DNA from: Caldilineaceae bacterium
Lineage (GTDB): Bacteria; Chloroflexota; Anaerolineae; Caldilineales; Caldilineaceae
Length of the DNA: 45,691 nucleotides
Direction of reading: 5' to 3'
Assembly: GCA_020846635.1 (NCBI GenBank)
Contig: JADLDO010000018.1
Coordinates: 1-45,691, forward strand
Numbering within the stretch: position 1 is the first letter of the stretch; each line of letters begins with the position of its first letter. The position numbers were made by a program, and so were the translations under genes. The notes under the pieces were generated by a model that was not told where the DNA came from, made no database searches, and worked only from the letters and a program-made list of their open reading frames with translations. Positions 1-9,057 of the stretch are shown piece by piece.

Positions 1-120
1 GCCCTTCAAGGACAGCACCTTCGTAATCGCTGCCGTCAATGAGGTCTTGCCGTGGTCAATGTGCCCAATCGTCCCCACGTTGACGTGGGTCTTCTTCCGT
101 TCAAATACTGCTTTGGACAT
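1..120 (-). CDS. tuf: Elongation factor Tu, N-terminal 40 residues (cut by window edge)
   Basis: The reverse strand reads [19 protein letters not shown] and then the G1 loop GHIDHGKTS, the classical EF-Tu start and P-loop. EF-Tu carries aminoacyl-tRNA to the ribosome as a GTP complex in the cytoplasm. Only the N-terminus is present because the gene runs off the left edge. It lies downstream of fusA in the usual rpsL-rpsG-fusA-tuf order, but 409 bp separate it from fusA and it has its own promoter-like sequence (311-340). A start at 120 fits the family N-terminus. Confidence 0.97.
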   Translation of the reverse strand, partial: MSKAVFERKKTHVNVGTIGHIDHGKTSLTAAITKVLSLKG

Positions 121-310
121 TCGCTTACTCTCCTTCGTCGCAGGGTAAACCTGTTTATGCTCGTACGGAAAACCGCCGAGAATGCACCATCCCTAATGGC
201 GCAACTGCACCGCCGGAGCCGTCACGGCGGTGCAGAAGTCTTACAGTTCTGGCTTGCGGGGTGACTCAAACGACTCTAAAGAATAGTCATTGAATGCCGC
301 AAACCTAAAC

Positions 311-340
311 AGTATACATGAATGTTGTTAAGGTTGACAA
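311..340 (-). promoter_or_regulatory. Probable sigma70 promoter of tuf
   Basis: Reading the minus strand, TTGTCA (335-340) is followed after 18 bp by TATACT (311-316), near consensus at both hexamers. It points at tuf, whose start is about 190 bp downstream. This suggests tuf can be transcribed independently of the rest of the str cluster. Confidence 0.6.
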
Positions 341-431
341 ATTTCCACTGTGCCAACATTCACATGACTTCTGACTACGCCACCACGTACTGACTCGACC
401 GACTCAGCCACGCGTGTACAAACCTTCTGTC

Positions 432-463
432 GCGTACGGACACAATCGATTGTGTCCGTACGC
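432..463. repeat. Perfect 32-bp palindrome between fusA and tuf
   Basis: GCGTACGGACACAATC (432-447) is followed with no spacer by its exact reverse complement (448-463). It lies 67 bp past the fusA stop. No T-tract follows on the minus strand, so it is not a typical intrinsic terminator. It could be an operator, an RNA hairpin that stabilises the fusA 3' end, or a processing site. Confidence 0.85.
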
Positions 464-529
464 TCTCTATCGTGTCTCTTCTATATAGTGTATATCGTGT
501 TGATAGTGGCTCGACTGCCACCACCAACC

Positions 530-2632
530 TTACGCCGCGCCGCTCTTGATCACCTTCTCAGCGATGGACTGGGAGACAGGCGCATACTTATCAAATTCCA
601 TGGTAAACGTACCACGGCCACTGGTCATCGAACGCACATCGGTTGCATAGCCAAACATCTCGCTCAACGGCACGCGTGCAATAATTGCCTGCACACCACC
701 CTGGCGTGGCTCCATGCCTCCAATTTCACCACGACGGCTGGAGAAGTCGCCCACGATATCACCCACATAATCTTCGGGCACAACCGTCTCCACCTTCATA
801 ATTGGCTCCAACAAGATCGGCGAAGCCTTTTGCGCGCCATCTTTGAAAGCCATGCTGCCTGCAATCTTGAAGGCCATTTCGCTGGAGTCCACTTCGTGGT
901 AGCTGCCATCCACCAGTGCGACCTTAACATCGACCACCGGATAGCCGGCAAGCACACCGCTCTCCATCGCCTCAGCAACGCCCTTTTGCACTGCAGGAAT
1001 ATATTCACGCGGCACCGAACCACCCACAGTCTTATCTTCAAAGACAAAGCCGCCACCCGGCTCATTGGGCTCCATTGTCAACCAGACGTGACCATATTGA
1101 CCACGGCCACCGCTCTGGCGCACAAATCGTCCTTCGATGCGTACAGGACGGCTGATGGTTTCACGATAGGCAACCTGGGGCCTGCCCACGTTACATTGAA
1201 CGCGGAACTCACGCTTGAGACGGTCAACGATAATATCAAGATGCAGCTCGCCCATACCGGCAATGATCGTCTGCCCGGTCTGGTCATCATAGTTGACACG
1301 GAAGGTCGGATCTTCTTCTGCCAGCTTGATCAGCGCCTCGGTGAGCTTATCTTGCTCGCCCTTAGACTTCGGCTCCACGGCCACCTTGATCACCGGCTCC
1401 GGGAACTCGATGGTTTCCAACAGCACAGGATCGTTCGGGTCACAGAGCGTCTCCCCCGTGAAGGTCTGCTTGAGACCGACAATGGCGCAGATGTCCCCCG
1501 CTTCACATTCCTTGATCTCTTCGCGCTTGTCGGCGTGCATTTGCAGCAGGCGGCTTACGCGCTCTTTGCGATCACGGTTGACATTAAACGCCATGCTCCC
1601 CGCCAACAGTTTGCCGGAGTAAACACGGGCATAGGCCAAACGACCCACAAAGGGATCGGTCACAATCTTAAAGACCAAAGCCGAGAAAGGCTCATCCACA
1701 TCGGGCTTGCGCTCGACAGGTTCGCCCGTATCGGGTGAAACCCCATGAATCGAGCCGATATCCAGCGGGCTCGGCAGATAGCGTACAATCGCATCGAGCA
1801 GCAGTGGCGTGCCCTTGTTGCGCAGTGAAGTGCCGCACAACACGGGGACGAGTTCGTTGCGGCGGACTGCCTGACGCAAGGCGGCATACAACTCCTCGGT
1901 CGTGAGTTCCTCCCCCTCCAAATACTTGAGGGTTAATTCCTCATCAGTTTCAGCAATACGCTCAACCAACTGTGCGCGCGCTGCCTCGGAAGCTTCAAGC
2001 ATATCAGCCGGAATTTCTTCAATCGTGGGATTGGCTCCCAACTCATCGGAGAAAATATAGGCTTTCATCTGGAAGAGATCCACCATGCCGCGGAAGTTCT
2101 CCTCGCGCCCAATCGGCAGTTGGACGGGCAGCGGGACCGCGCCTAAACGATCCACGATCATTTGGCAGGTGCGTTCAAAACTTGCGCCAACACGATCCAT
2201 TTTATTGACAAAACAGATGCGCGGCACATGATAACGGTCGGCCTGACGCCACACCGTCTCCGATTGCGGCTCTACACCAGCGACGGCATCAAAGACGACA
2301 ACGCCGCCATCCATGACGCGCAGACTGCGCTGCACTTCAGCGGTAAAGTCGATATGTCCTGGTGTGTCAATCAGGTTAATCTGGCACTCCTCGCCAGTGA
2401 CCCGATCTTTCCACGCCGTGGTGATAGCGGAAGCGGTGATCGTGATGCCACGCTCGCGCTCCTGTACCATCCAGTCGGTGACTGCTGTGCCTTCATGCAC
2501 TTCGCCCATACGATGAATGCGACCGGAGTAAAAGAGAATACGTTCGGTCGTCGTCGTTTTGCCGGCGTCAATATGGGCAATGATGCCAATATTGCGTGTA
2601 CGTTCTATTGGATAAGCATGATCTAGACTCAT
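530..2632 (-). CDS. fusA: Translation elongation factor G
   Basis: EF-G is the GTPase that drives ribosomal translocation and, with RRF, ribosome recycling. The 700-residue product has the G1 loop AHIDAGKT at about residues 19-26, switch I around RERGITI, G3 DTPGHIDF, G4 NKMDR, and the domain IV-V C-terminus, at the normal family length. The reading frame also permits a TTG start at 2656. The ATG at 2632 is preferred because AGGAAG sits 7 bp upstream and the protein then starts [17 protein letters not shown], as in relatives. It lies 336 bp downstream of rpsG with no clear promoter between them. The canonical sequence leaves little doubt about function. Confidence 0.98.
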   Translation of the reverse strand: MSLDHAYPIERTRNIGIIAHIDAGKTTTTERILFYSGRIHRMGEVHEGTAVTDWMVQERERGITITASAITTAWKDRVTGEECQINLIDTPGHIDFTAEVQRSLRVMDGGVVVFDAVAGVEPQSETVWRQADRYHVPRICFVNKMDRVGASFERTCQMIVDRLGAVPLPVQLPIGREENFRGMVDLFQMKAYIFSDELGANPTIEEIPADMLEASEAARAQLVERIAETDEELTLKYLEGEELTTEELYAALRQAVRRNELVPVLCGTSLRNKGTPLLLDAIVRYLPSPLDIGSIHGVSPDTGEPVERKPDVDEPFSALVFKIVTDPFVGRLAYARVYSGKLLAGSMAFNVNRDRKERVSRLLQMHADKREEIKECEAGDICAIVGLKQTFTGETLCDPNDPVLLETIEFPEPVIKVAVEPKSKGEQDKLTEALIKLAEEDPTFRVNYDDQTGQTIIAGMGELHLDIIVDRLKREFRVQCNVGRPQVAYRETISRPVRIEGRFVRQSGGRGQYGHVWLTMEPNEPGGGFVFEDKTVGGSVPREYIPAVQKGVAEAMESGVLAGYPVVDVKVALVDGSYHEVDSSEMAFKIAGSMAFKDGAQKASPILLEPIMKVETVVPEDYVGDIVGDFSSRRGEIGGMEPRQGGVQAIIARVPLSEMFGYATDVRSMTSGRGTFTMEFDKYAPVSQSIAEKVIKSGAA

Positions 2633-2968
2633 AAATTGCTTCCTACTTTTGAGCAAAATAGTACGGCGCCGAACAATCCACCAAGTGTGCCCCGGTGCGG
2701 GTTAACAATCAACCATCTCAAGTGGATCGCGTCCTCGCTCTCCCGATGATTCATCATTAACGCGCTGCGTGATGGTTTACTTGTGGCAAAGGCGCCGTAC
2801 TGATCGCAGACTTGACGTCTATTCGGTTGCACGAACAACGGCTTCGCAAACCAAGCTTAAATCATACACCCTGTTGCAAATGACCGTCATATCCCCTACT
2901 CCGAGTTCATCCATCAAAACCCATCTAAACACTGTTACCAAACAGCGAGGGGTTTTGAAAGAAGGACT
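2633..2968. other. Intergenic region rpsG-fusA, nothing clear
   Basis: These 336 bp separate rpsG from fusA, unusually long for a str operon. I see no convincing ORF, hairpin terminator or promoter with both hexamers on the minus strand. It may simply be a transcribed spacer. Confidence 0.5.
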
Positions 2969-3436
2969 TTAGTAGCGGAAGTGGGCGAACGCTTGATTGG
3001 CTTCGGCCATGCGATGCGTATCTTCACGCTTCTTGACCGTATTGCCTTCGTTACGTGCCGCGTCCATCAATTCTCCAGCCAAACGCGCGGCCATATCGCG
3101 GCCACTGCGCTTGCGCGCGCTATCGATCAGCCAACGCATTGCCAAAGCCATCCGGCGGTTGGCACTGATCTCCACGGGAATTTGATAAGTCGCGCCACCC
3201 ACACGCCGGGGCTTTACTTCCACCAGCGGGGTTGCGTTCTTCAGTGCATCCTCAAAGACCTCCATAGCCGGACGCTTTGTGCGCTCTGCTAGGGTGTCCA
3301 TTGCCTCATAAACAATACGCGTGGCGAGACTCTTCTTGCCACGTTCCATTAAATTATTCACAAACTTTGCCACGACCACGCTATTGTAACGTGGGTCCGG
3401 CGTGGTCGACCGGGTTTCTGCTCGCTTGCGTCGCAT
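2969..3436 (-). CDS. rpsG: 30S ribosomal protein S7
   Basis: S7 nucleates assembly of the 3' (head) domain of 16S rRNA and contacts tRNA at the E site. The 155-residue product starts MRRKRAETR and contains the conserved [12 protein letters not shown] and [16 protein letters not shown] segments, ending in [15 protein letters not shown]. Length matches the family (about 156). It starts 21 bp after the rpsL stop, so the two are clearly co-transcribed. Confidence 0.98.
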   Translation of the reverse strand: MRRKRAETRSTTPDPRYNSVVVAKFVNNLMERGKKSLATRIVYEAMDTLAERTKRPAMEVFEDALKNATPLVEVKPRRVGGATYQIPVEISANRRMALAMRWLIDSARKRSGRDMAARLAGELMDAARNEGNTVKKREDTHRMAEANQAFAHFRY

Positions 3437-3457
3437 TCGTAACTTTCTCCGCTCTGC

Positions 3458-3877
3458 TTAGCTCTTGGGCCGCTTGGTGCCATACTTGCTGCGTCCGCGC
3501 TTGCGCTTGTCCACACCAGTGCTGTCCAACGCACCACGTACGATGTGATAGCGCACGCCGGGCAAGTCCTTAACACGACCCCCGCGCACCAACACCACAC
3601 TATGCTCCTGCAAGTTGTGGCCTTCTCCCGGAATATAAGCCGTGACTTCCATTCCGTTGCTCAGACGCACACGAGCCACCTTGCGCAAGGCCGAATTCGG
3701 CTTCTTGGGCGTTGTGGTACGCACTTGGGTACAGACACCTCGCTTCTGCGGGTTGCCCTTTTTCATACGCCGATTGCTGCCCGCCAACGTATTGAGCGTG
3801 AACCGCAATGCCGGCGCTTTTTCTTTCTTTGCAATACTCTTACGGCCCTTACGGACCAGTTGGTTAATTGTCGGCAA
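3458..3877 (-). CDS. rpsL: 30S ribosomal protein S12
   Basis: S12 sits at the decoding centre and controls accuracy. The product has 139 residues, about 15 more than the Escherichia coli protein. The extra length is a basic segment ([17 protein letters not shown]) before the conserved KRGVCTQV. The [12 protein letters not shown] and [10 protein letters not shown] loops, where streptomycin-resistance changes occur in other bacteria, carry the wild-type lysines. The start codon is TTG, fixed by the conserved MPTINQL N-terminus and an upstream GGGAGGAG. It is first gene of the str cluster, with a promoter candidate about 330 bp upstream. Confidence 0.98.
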   Translation of the reverse strand: MPTINQLVRKGRKSIAKKEKAPALRFTLNTLAGSNRRMKKGNPQKRGVCTQVRTTTPKKPNSALRKVARVRLSNGMEVTAYIPGEGHNLQEHSVVLVRGGRVKDLPGVRYHIVRGALDSTGVDKRKRGRSKYGTKRPKS

Positions 3878-4208
3878 AAGACTCCTCCCGATCTTCCTTT
3901 TTCATTCGCAACACAATAACGGCAAAAACTGCTTTGCATGCTACCAAAGCTGCATGCGGCCTACATTGTAAAACCAAAGTAAATCCAAATGTCTTCAATA
4001 AATTCTTCGTCTACACCAGCGTGTGCCCACTGCATACCGGCACACGCCTGTTTGCGATCAATTACCGCCAAAAGTGCCACAATCGCGTAAAATAAAACAA
4101 CTTCCGCAACGCCGGCATCTGCCAATTAGCTGCCCGCAAACGCCTGCAGAAGCACATCGGTCGCGGCCAATAGAATACACAATGGGTAGGCGACACCCAC
4201 GATCAATG

Positions 4209-4238
4209 AGTGTATCATACAATCAAAAAACTGGTCAA
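4209..4238 (-). promoter_or_regulatory. Candidate promoter of the str operon
   Basis: On the minus strand TTGACC (4233-4238) is followed after 18 bp by TACACT (4209-4214). It would give rpsL a leader of over 300 nt. A second TACAAT, lacking a good -35, lies closer to rpsL near 3970. The leader holds a GCATGC/GCATGC hairpin near 3938-3957 and no ORF that I can support. Confidence 0.45.
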
Positions 4239-4319
4239 ATTCGCGCCTCTCCTGTACATAATTGACCTTCGCCAGTGCGCGTTGACCGCCAATCCCGCCA
4301 AAAAACGTCACTTCTCCCC

Positions 4320-4354
4320 AAAAAAAGGGACCCGGCATGCTTCTGCCGGGTCCC
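4320..4354 (-). terminator. Intrinsic terminator of the small lipoprotein gene
   Basis: A perfect 11-bp stem, GGGACCCGGCA (4327-4337) with TGCCGGGTCCC (4344-4354), has a 6-nt loop. On the minus strand it is followed by seven T residues (4320-4326). It lies 26 bp after the stop of the gene at 4381-4920. Confidence 0.93.
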
Positions 4355-4380
4355 TTCAGCTCATCAAAGAGGAGACGGAA

Positions 4381-4920
4381 TTACATCCCCAAACCAACTG
4401 TGATCTTGCCGGTGTCGGTTGTCACGTTGGCGGCCACACCCAAGCTGGGATCGGCCAATGCTGCATTGATTTGCGCCGAAATGGGGGCCAACATCGCACC
4501 CGTGATGCTTGTGTTGCCAACACCTGCCTGTTGCAGGTCAACCACGACGTGGTTATTTTCCACGGCAATGGTACCAGCCAGGTCGAGCGTATTACCGGAA
4601 GGGAGAACGCCCTGCACGAGATTTACGCGGATAAAGACCTGATTGTTTGGCTCAAACCAAACGGAGACGCCTTCCACTGGGTTGTTCTCACCGCCATTCT
4701 GCTCCAGCAATACGCTCAGCAGACTGCTGAATTCGGCTTCTGTCCACTCGGCGCTACCCATCATCAAGTTGCCGAGCTTGCCCTGCGCTGCCAGAGCCGT
4801 GTCAACGTCTACTGTGATAGGCCGGTCGGGAACAGCAACCGGTGCCGCAGTACACGCAGCCAAGCTAGCGACTAAGAGCAGTCCGATGATTGATACCACC
4901 CAGTTCCTTCGCTTCAGCAT
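4381..4920 (-). CDS. Small lipoprotein of unknown function
   Basis: I do not recognise the family. The 179-residue product starts with a lipoprotein signal peptide: MLKRR, a hydrophobic stretch to residue 22 and the lipobox LAAC with the lipidated cysteine at 23. The mature part has no cysteine and alternates short beta-like stretches (VFIRVNLVQGVL, LAGTIAVENNHVVVDLQ) ending GKITVGLGM, so a small beta-rich domain outside the membrane is likely. A strong ribosome site GGGAGG precedes the ATG. It is monocistronic, with its own intrinsic terminator. It could be a lipid- or ligand-binding lipoprotein, but nothing in the sequence proves that. Confidence 0.85.
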   Translation of the reverse strand: MLKRRNWVVSIIGLLLVASLAACTAAPVAVPDRPITVDVDTALAAQGKLGNLMMGSAEWTEAEFSSLLSVLLEQNGGENNPVEGVSVWFEPNNQVFIRVNLVQGVLPSGNTLDLAGTIAVENNHVVVDLQQAGVGNTSITGAMLAPISAQINAALADPSLGVAANVTTDTGKITVGLGM

Positions 4921-5568
4921 AGAAACCTCCCTTTGTGTCTTCTGACAAATTTGGTTAGAAAACCCTTTTTATTCCTACAGATTACGCATGGATACCAGAA
5001 TACGAACCTGCATGAACAAATTATACAGCACGACAACTCTGGGCAAAAACGTCTACAATCTTTGCCGTTCCTCCTGCAGCATCATACAATTGCGTTAGGC
5101 AGAAAGTGGAGAGTGAACTGGCTCGGAAGTACTCGGCATTTATCCAGTTCTACAAACAAAAACCCACTCCCATGCGCCACAACATCTGACTGGTAGAGCA
5201 GAAGGCATACCTTGTAGGAGGGTCTCTATTATAGCAGCATCCTTTGACCATTGCAACATGCTGTCTATGACCAGAGTCCTAATACTGCCTACATGAAATA
5301 TCCTACCGCGACCAGGATTGGTATCCAACCAACGGCATTTGTACGATTTGCGCTGTCTCTCTGCTTTGGTTGGCGTGCGGCTGCTTCTAAAGATGCGATT
5401 ACCCTACGATTCGCCCACACTTCCAGACAGAGATGTATCAACCAGGCCAATAGTAACGAATTCACGACCCAAGCAGCCACCAACGCAAGCCATAGCCAGC
5501 CTATTTGTATATACCGCCCTCGTCAGGAAGCATACTCCCCATTAGGATAGCTTATCACGGTATATCTA
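4921..5568. other. Intergenic region, no supported gene
   Basis: These 648 bp lie between the lipoprotein gene and the downstream end of the regulator gene. Short open frames exist on both strands but none has a good start or ribosome site. The most protein-like is a minus-strand hydrophobic frame ending at 5289 (Trp/Leu-rich, TTG as only start), possibly a remnant of a membrane protein. No terminator or repeat stands out. Confidence 0.45.
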
Positions 5569-6261
5569 CTAGGAGCTAGCGCGGGAGGAGTTGCCCTGCA
5601 CAGTATTCGCTAATTGCTGCTCATACCCACTCAACACGGCATAAAGCACTTCGTCAATAAAGTGGTCAATCGCGTTCTGGACGCGTAAATCATCTGCATC
5701 CAGCCCATGCGCGTGTTCGGCACGTACGGCCTTACTCAATTGGCTGCGGAAGAACTGCACAGCCCGCCCCGCCTCCATCAACGGCATGCCGCCAAGCGCC
5801 GCTTCGATCCCATATTCAAAACCCAAGCGCCGCCCCTCTACCAACAGGGCAGGACGTTGCGCGGGCTTGACCACGAAGGCAATCGCCAACGAAAAGAGCT
5901 GGCGACCCCGTTGACGGGTAAGGTCGCGCTCCGCTTCAGTCAACGACTGTGCCCATGCCCCATGTTCATGGCGGACCTTCTCAATCTCTGCACGCACCTG
6001 CCCCACTGCGGCATCAACAAAGGCTTGTGCATCGGTGGGTGCATCCTGACCGGCGCGCTCCTCTAAAAAACGGCGCAGGTCGGCCACACTAAAGCGCCTG
6101 TGTCCCCCCGGTGTACGAAAGACGCGGATTTCGCCCTCGTCCGCCCATTTGCGCAGCGTCGTAAAATGAATACCAAGCAGCACACTGGCTTCTTTCAACG
6201 AAAGCCAGTGGTTCCGCGGCGGATAAGACAATTCTGTCGACTGAGATTCAGATTCTGACAT
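5569..6261 (-). CDS. MerR/excisionase-type DNA-binding regulator
   Basis: The product (230 residues from the preferred start) has an N-terminal winged helix-turn-helix of the MerR/BldC/excisionase type at about residues 17-65: LSLKEASVLLGIHFTTLRKW, then VFRTPGGHRRF, then LRRFLEE. The remainder is helical and resembles no family I can name; it may be a ligand or oligomerisation domain. The frame stays open to 6366. The ATG at 6261 is preferred because a near-consensus promoter ends 6 bp before it, implying a leaderless message. It is downstream of priA on the same strand but probably separately transcribed. DNA binding is well supported; the regulated genes are unknown. Confidence 0.8.
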   Translation of the reverse strand: MSESESQSTELSYPPRNHWLSLKEASVLLGIHFTTLRKWADEGEIRVFRTPGGHRRFSVADLRRFLEERAGQDAPTDAQAFVDAAVGQVRAEIEKVRHEHGAWAQSLTEAERDLTRQRGRQLFSLAIAFVVKPAQRPALLVEGRRLGFEYGIEAALGGMPLMEAGRAVQFFRSQLSKAVRAEHAHGLDADDLRVQNAIDHFIDEVLYAVLSGYEQQLANTVQGNSSRASS

Positions 6262-6267
6262 AGGGCC

Positions 6268-6296
6268 ATTGTACGGCCTGACAGGACAATTTTCAA
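6268..6296 (-). promoter_or_regulatory. Sigma70-type promoter giving a leaderless message
   Basis: On the minus strand TTGAAA (6291-6296), a 17-bp spacer and TACAAT (6268-6273) are followed by only GGCCCT and then ATG. The expected transcription start, seven bases after the -10, is the A of that ATG. There is no Shine-Dalgarno sequence. Confidence 0.7.
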
Positions 6297-6386
6297 GCCA
6301 CAACCGGATCGCAACAATATAAGTAGGGGAAATTCTCTGGGCGAGTTTATTTCTGCTACGTGCCATCTACCAGCAATGCACCCCGA

Positions 6387-9026
6387 TTACAACACTGAAA
6401 CCGGATCGACATCCACACGCCAGCCAAAGGGGATGGTAATCCTACGCAGCACCACGGCAGGATCATCGGTCAGCAGCAAAAGCTGCCAGCGATAGTAGCC
6501 GCGGAAGCGCGCAAAAAAGGCCGGTGCCGGGCCAATCATGGTGGCATCATCCGGCCCCAGCCCCAACTCGCGCAGGCGCGTCTGAATGGTCGCGGCCATC
6601 TTCTCCGCCTCGGCTTGCGCCTTGTCTGCTTTCTTTTCCCAATAGACGAGCCGCGCCATGCGGCGCAAAGGCGGGTATCGATATTCCTCCCGGTAGTTCA
6701 CTTCGCGCTGGTAGAAACCCGTAAAATCATGGCGCGCGGCGGCTTGAATTACATAATGATCCGGGGTGTAACTCTGGATCACCACGCGCCCGCCATGCCG
6801 GCTGCGTCCGGCGCGCCCTGCCACTTGGGTCAATAGCTGAAAGGTGCGTTCACCGGCGCGGAAGTCCGGTAAATAGAGCCCCACATCTGCCGCAACGACC
6901 CCCACCAGCGTCACCAGCGGCAAATCCAGCCCCTTGGCGATCATCTGCGTTCCCACCAGCACATCCGCTTCATGAGCGGCGAACTGCTGGAGAATCGTTT
7001 CGTGTCCGCCTCTGTGGCGCGCCGTATCCGCATCCCAACGCAAGACGCGCGCCTCTGGCGCAAATTCATGCACCAGATCTTCAATGCGCTGTGTCCCCGA
7101 ACCAAAAAAGCGAATACGCTTGCTCTGGCAGTTGGCGCAGATGACAGGAATGGGATAACGCTGGTTGCAGTGATGGCAGATCAGTTGGTTTGCCCGCTCA
7201 TGATAGGTCAAAGGCACATCGCAGCGAGGACATTCTTCGACTTTGCCACAGTCGCGGCACATGACAAAGGTACTGCTTCCGCGCCGGTTCAAAAAGAGAA
7301 TCGCCTGTTGTCCCGCGTCCAGCGTGGTACGAAGCTCCGATTGCAGGCTGCGGCTGAGGATGCTGCGGTTGCCGGCGCGCAGTTCCAAGCGCATATCGAC
7401 AATCTCCACCGGCGGCAACTCGTTATAGGCAACGGGCGCAATGGGTGTACCGTCCGTGGCTTCTGCTGCCACACCATGCCCCAAGACGCGCCGCGGCATG
7501 TTCAAGAGCGTTAAATCCCCCTGCTGCGCCACATAATAGCTTTCCAGGCTGGGGGTAGCGCTCCCAAAGATCACCATCCCGCCCACCAAATCAGCCAGCT
7601 TGCGCGCTGTGGCGCGGGCATCATAGTAGATCTTGTAGCTGCCCCACACCTCAGCATCCTGTTTATAGGAAGGTTCATGCTCCTCGTCCACCACAATCAA
7701 GCCCAGGCGCGGGAGCGGCGCAAAGAGCGCGCTGCGCGGGCCAACCACCACATCGTAAGCCCCTGCGCGCACCTTGCGCCAGACATCATAGCGTTCGCCC
7801 CGGCTCAATCCCGAATGGACAACCGTCACCCGCCCCGGAAAGCGTCCGGCAAAACGGGCAACCGTCTGCGGCGTCAGTGCAATCTCCGGCACAAGCACAA
7901 TCGCTTGGCGGCCATGTGCCAGCGCCTCGGCAATGGCGTGGAGATAGATCTCGGTCTTACCACTGCCGGTCACGCCGTGGATCAAGAAGCCGATGGACTT
8001 TCCGGGGCGCAGCACGCCTTTGGTCAGGCGATCCGTCCCCTGGCTGCGGACTTTGGCCCAAACTGCCGCCTGTTCACCTGTCAGCGAAGGCGCGGTCGTC
8101 GGCGCATAGATGCGACCGGCCAATGGATCGCGAAAGCGTATCCGCTCATCCAGCGCCACCAACCCTTCATCCTGCATTTTACGCAAGGTAGGAAGGTCAG
8201 TTTCGACTTCGCCATAGAGGTCGCTTTTCCACATGGGAGCTGCTGCCGCGCGCAAAGTCTCGACAACCGGCGCATACTTCTCCACCCCGCGCAGCCTCGC
8301 CAGCGATTGCCGCGCCTCCTCTGCGGTGACTTTCAATTGGATCGCTGAATCGGTACGTATGATCAACTCCTTTTCAGCAAGACCCTTGAGAAACAGTGTT
8401 AGCTTGCTGTGGGGCAATTCCAACGCACTCGCCAATGCTGAAATCTCGACTACGTCCGCATCCTGCTCCAGCAGCCAGGCCAGGACGCGCGTCTGCTGTG
8501 TATCGCGCGCCAGCCTTGACAGCGCATCCTCCACAGAGAGATCGCCACCGATCCAGCGCACCTGGAGTTCTCGCTTGGTGCGCACGCTTGTCTCGCCATC
8601 CTTATTGCTCAACAACCCCGGCGGCAAAAAGAGCTTGATCGCCTCAGCCAGCGGCGCAACATAGGCCTGGGCCAACCACTGCGCCAATTCCAGTTGCACA
8701 GCGATCAGCACCGGCTCTTTGCGCGCCAGTCGCAGCACCGCTTTGGTGGGGACTGGCGACGAGTCGGCAAAGCCCAGCACAAACCCCTGCACCTCGCGCG
8801 CGCCAAAAGGCACCCAGACCAAATGACCTGGTTGGACAATCGTTTCGAGTTCGGGCGGAAGATGATAGTGAAAACTTTGCGTTTCCGGCTCGGCGGAGGC
8901 AGCCTGCTCGCTCTCTAACTCGGCCATCGCGCCGAAGAATTCCGGTTCCGGCGGTGGCCCTTCCAATGCCTGGCGGCTAAAGGAACGACGAATGGGGACG
9001 TTAACAATCACTTCGACGAAACGCAT
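6387..9026 (-). CDS. priA: Primosomal protein N' (replication restart helicase PriA)
   Basis: PriA recognises stalled forks, unwinds DNA 3' to 5' and reloads the replicative helicase. The roughly 880-residue product has the N-terminal DNA-binding domain and a superfamily 2 helicase core: Walker A GVTGSGKTE near residue 352 and Walker B VVDEEHE. Paired cysteine motifs (CRDCGKVEECPRC and CHHCNQRYP...CANC) form the zinc sites, and the helicase C-terminal motifs VGTQMIAKGLD and QVAGRAGR follow. An acidic, proline-rich insertion of about 25 residues (near 24-50) interrupts the N-terminal domain. The start may be ATG 9026 or the adjacent GTG 9029; no ribosome site distinguishes them. It follows the membrane-protein gene by about 30 bp, so the two probably share a transcript. 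Confidence 0.96.
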   Translation of the reverse strand: MRFVEVIVNVPIRRSFSRQALEGPPPEPEFFGAMAELESEQAASAEPETQSFHYHLPPELETIVQPGHLVWVPFGAREVQGFVLGFADSSPVPTKAVLRLARKEPVLIAVQLELAQWLAQAYVAPLAEAIKLFLPPGLLSNKDGETSVRTKRELQVRWIGGDLSVEDALSRLARDTQQTRVLAWLLEQDADVVEISALASALELPHSKLTLFLKGLAEKELIIRTDSAIQLKVTAEEARQSLARLRGVEKYAPVVETLRAAAAPMWKSDLYGEVETDLPTLRKMQDEGLVALDERIRFRDPLAGRIYAPTTAPSLTGEQAAVWAKVRSQGTDRLTKGVLRPGKSIGFLIHGVTGSGKTEIYLHAIAEALAHGRQAIVLVPEIALTPQTVARFAGRFPGRVTVVHSGLSRGERYDVWRKVRAGAYDVVVGPRSALFAPLPRLGLIVVDEEHEPSYKQDAEVWGSYKIYYDARATARKLADLVGGMVIFGSATPSLESYYVAQQGDLTLLNMPRRVLGHGVAAEATDGTPIAPVAYNELPPVEIVDMRLELRAGNRSILSRSLQSELRTTLDAGQQAILFLNRRGSSTFVMCRDCGKVEECPRCDVPLTYHERANQLICHHCNQRYPIPVICANCQSKRIRFFGSGTQRIEDLVHEFAPEARVLRWDADTARHRGGHETILQQFAAHEADVLVGTQMIAKGLDLPLVTLVGVVAADVGLYLPDFRAGERTFQLLTQVAGRAGRSRHGGRVVIQSYTPDHYVIQAAARHDFTGFYQREVNYREEYRYPPLRRMARLVYWEKKADKAQAEAEKMAATIQTRLRELGLGPDDATMIGPAPAFFARFRGYYRWQLLLLTDDPAVVLRRITIPFGWRVDVDPVSVL

Positions 9027-9057
9027 CACGCCACAATCATCTTAAATAACGTGAATC

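Noticed and set aside
452..1738. A 428-codon open frame on the plus strand opposite fusA
   Set aside because: It is antisense to the certain EF-G gene, rich in His/Leu/Arg as expected of a shadow frame, and has no ribosome site.
4126..4338. A 70-codon minus-strand frame with a hydrophobic C-terminus upstream of rpsL
   Set aside because: Its start lies inside the lipoprotein gene's terminator, it spans the str promoter candidate, and it has no ribosome site.
5289..5535. Hydrophobic minus-strand frame with Trp/Leu-rich membrane-like segments
   Set aside because: The only usable start is a TTG with no ribosome site, no family is recognised and it is short. It may be a remnant, but I cannot support it as a gene.
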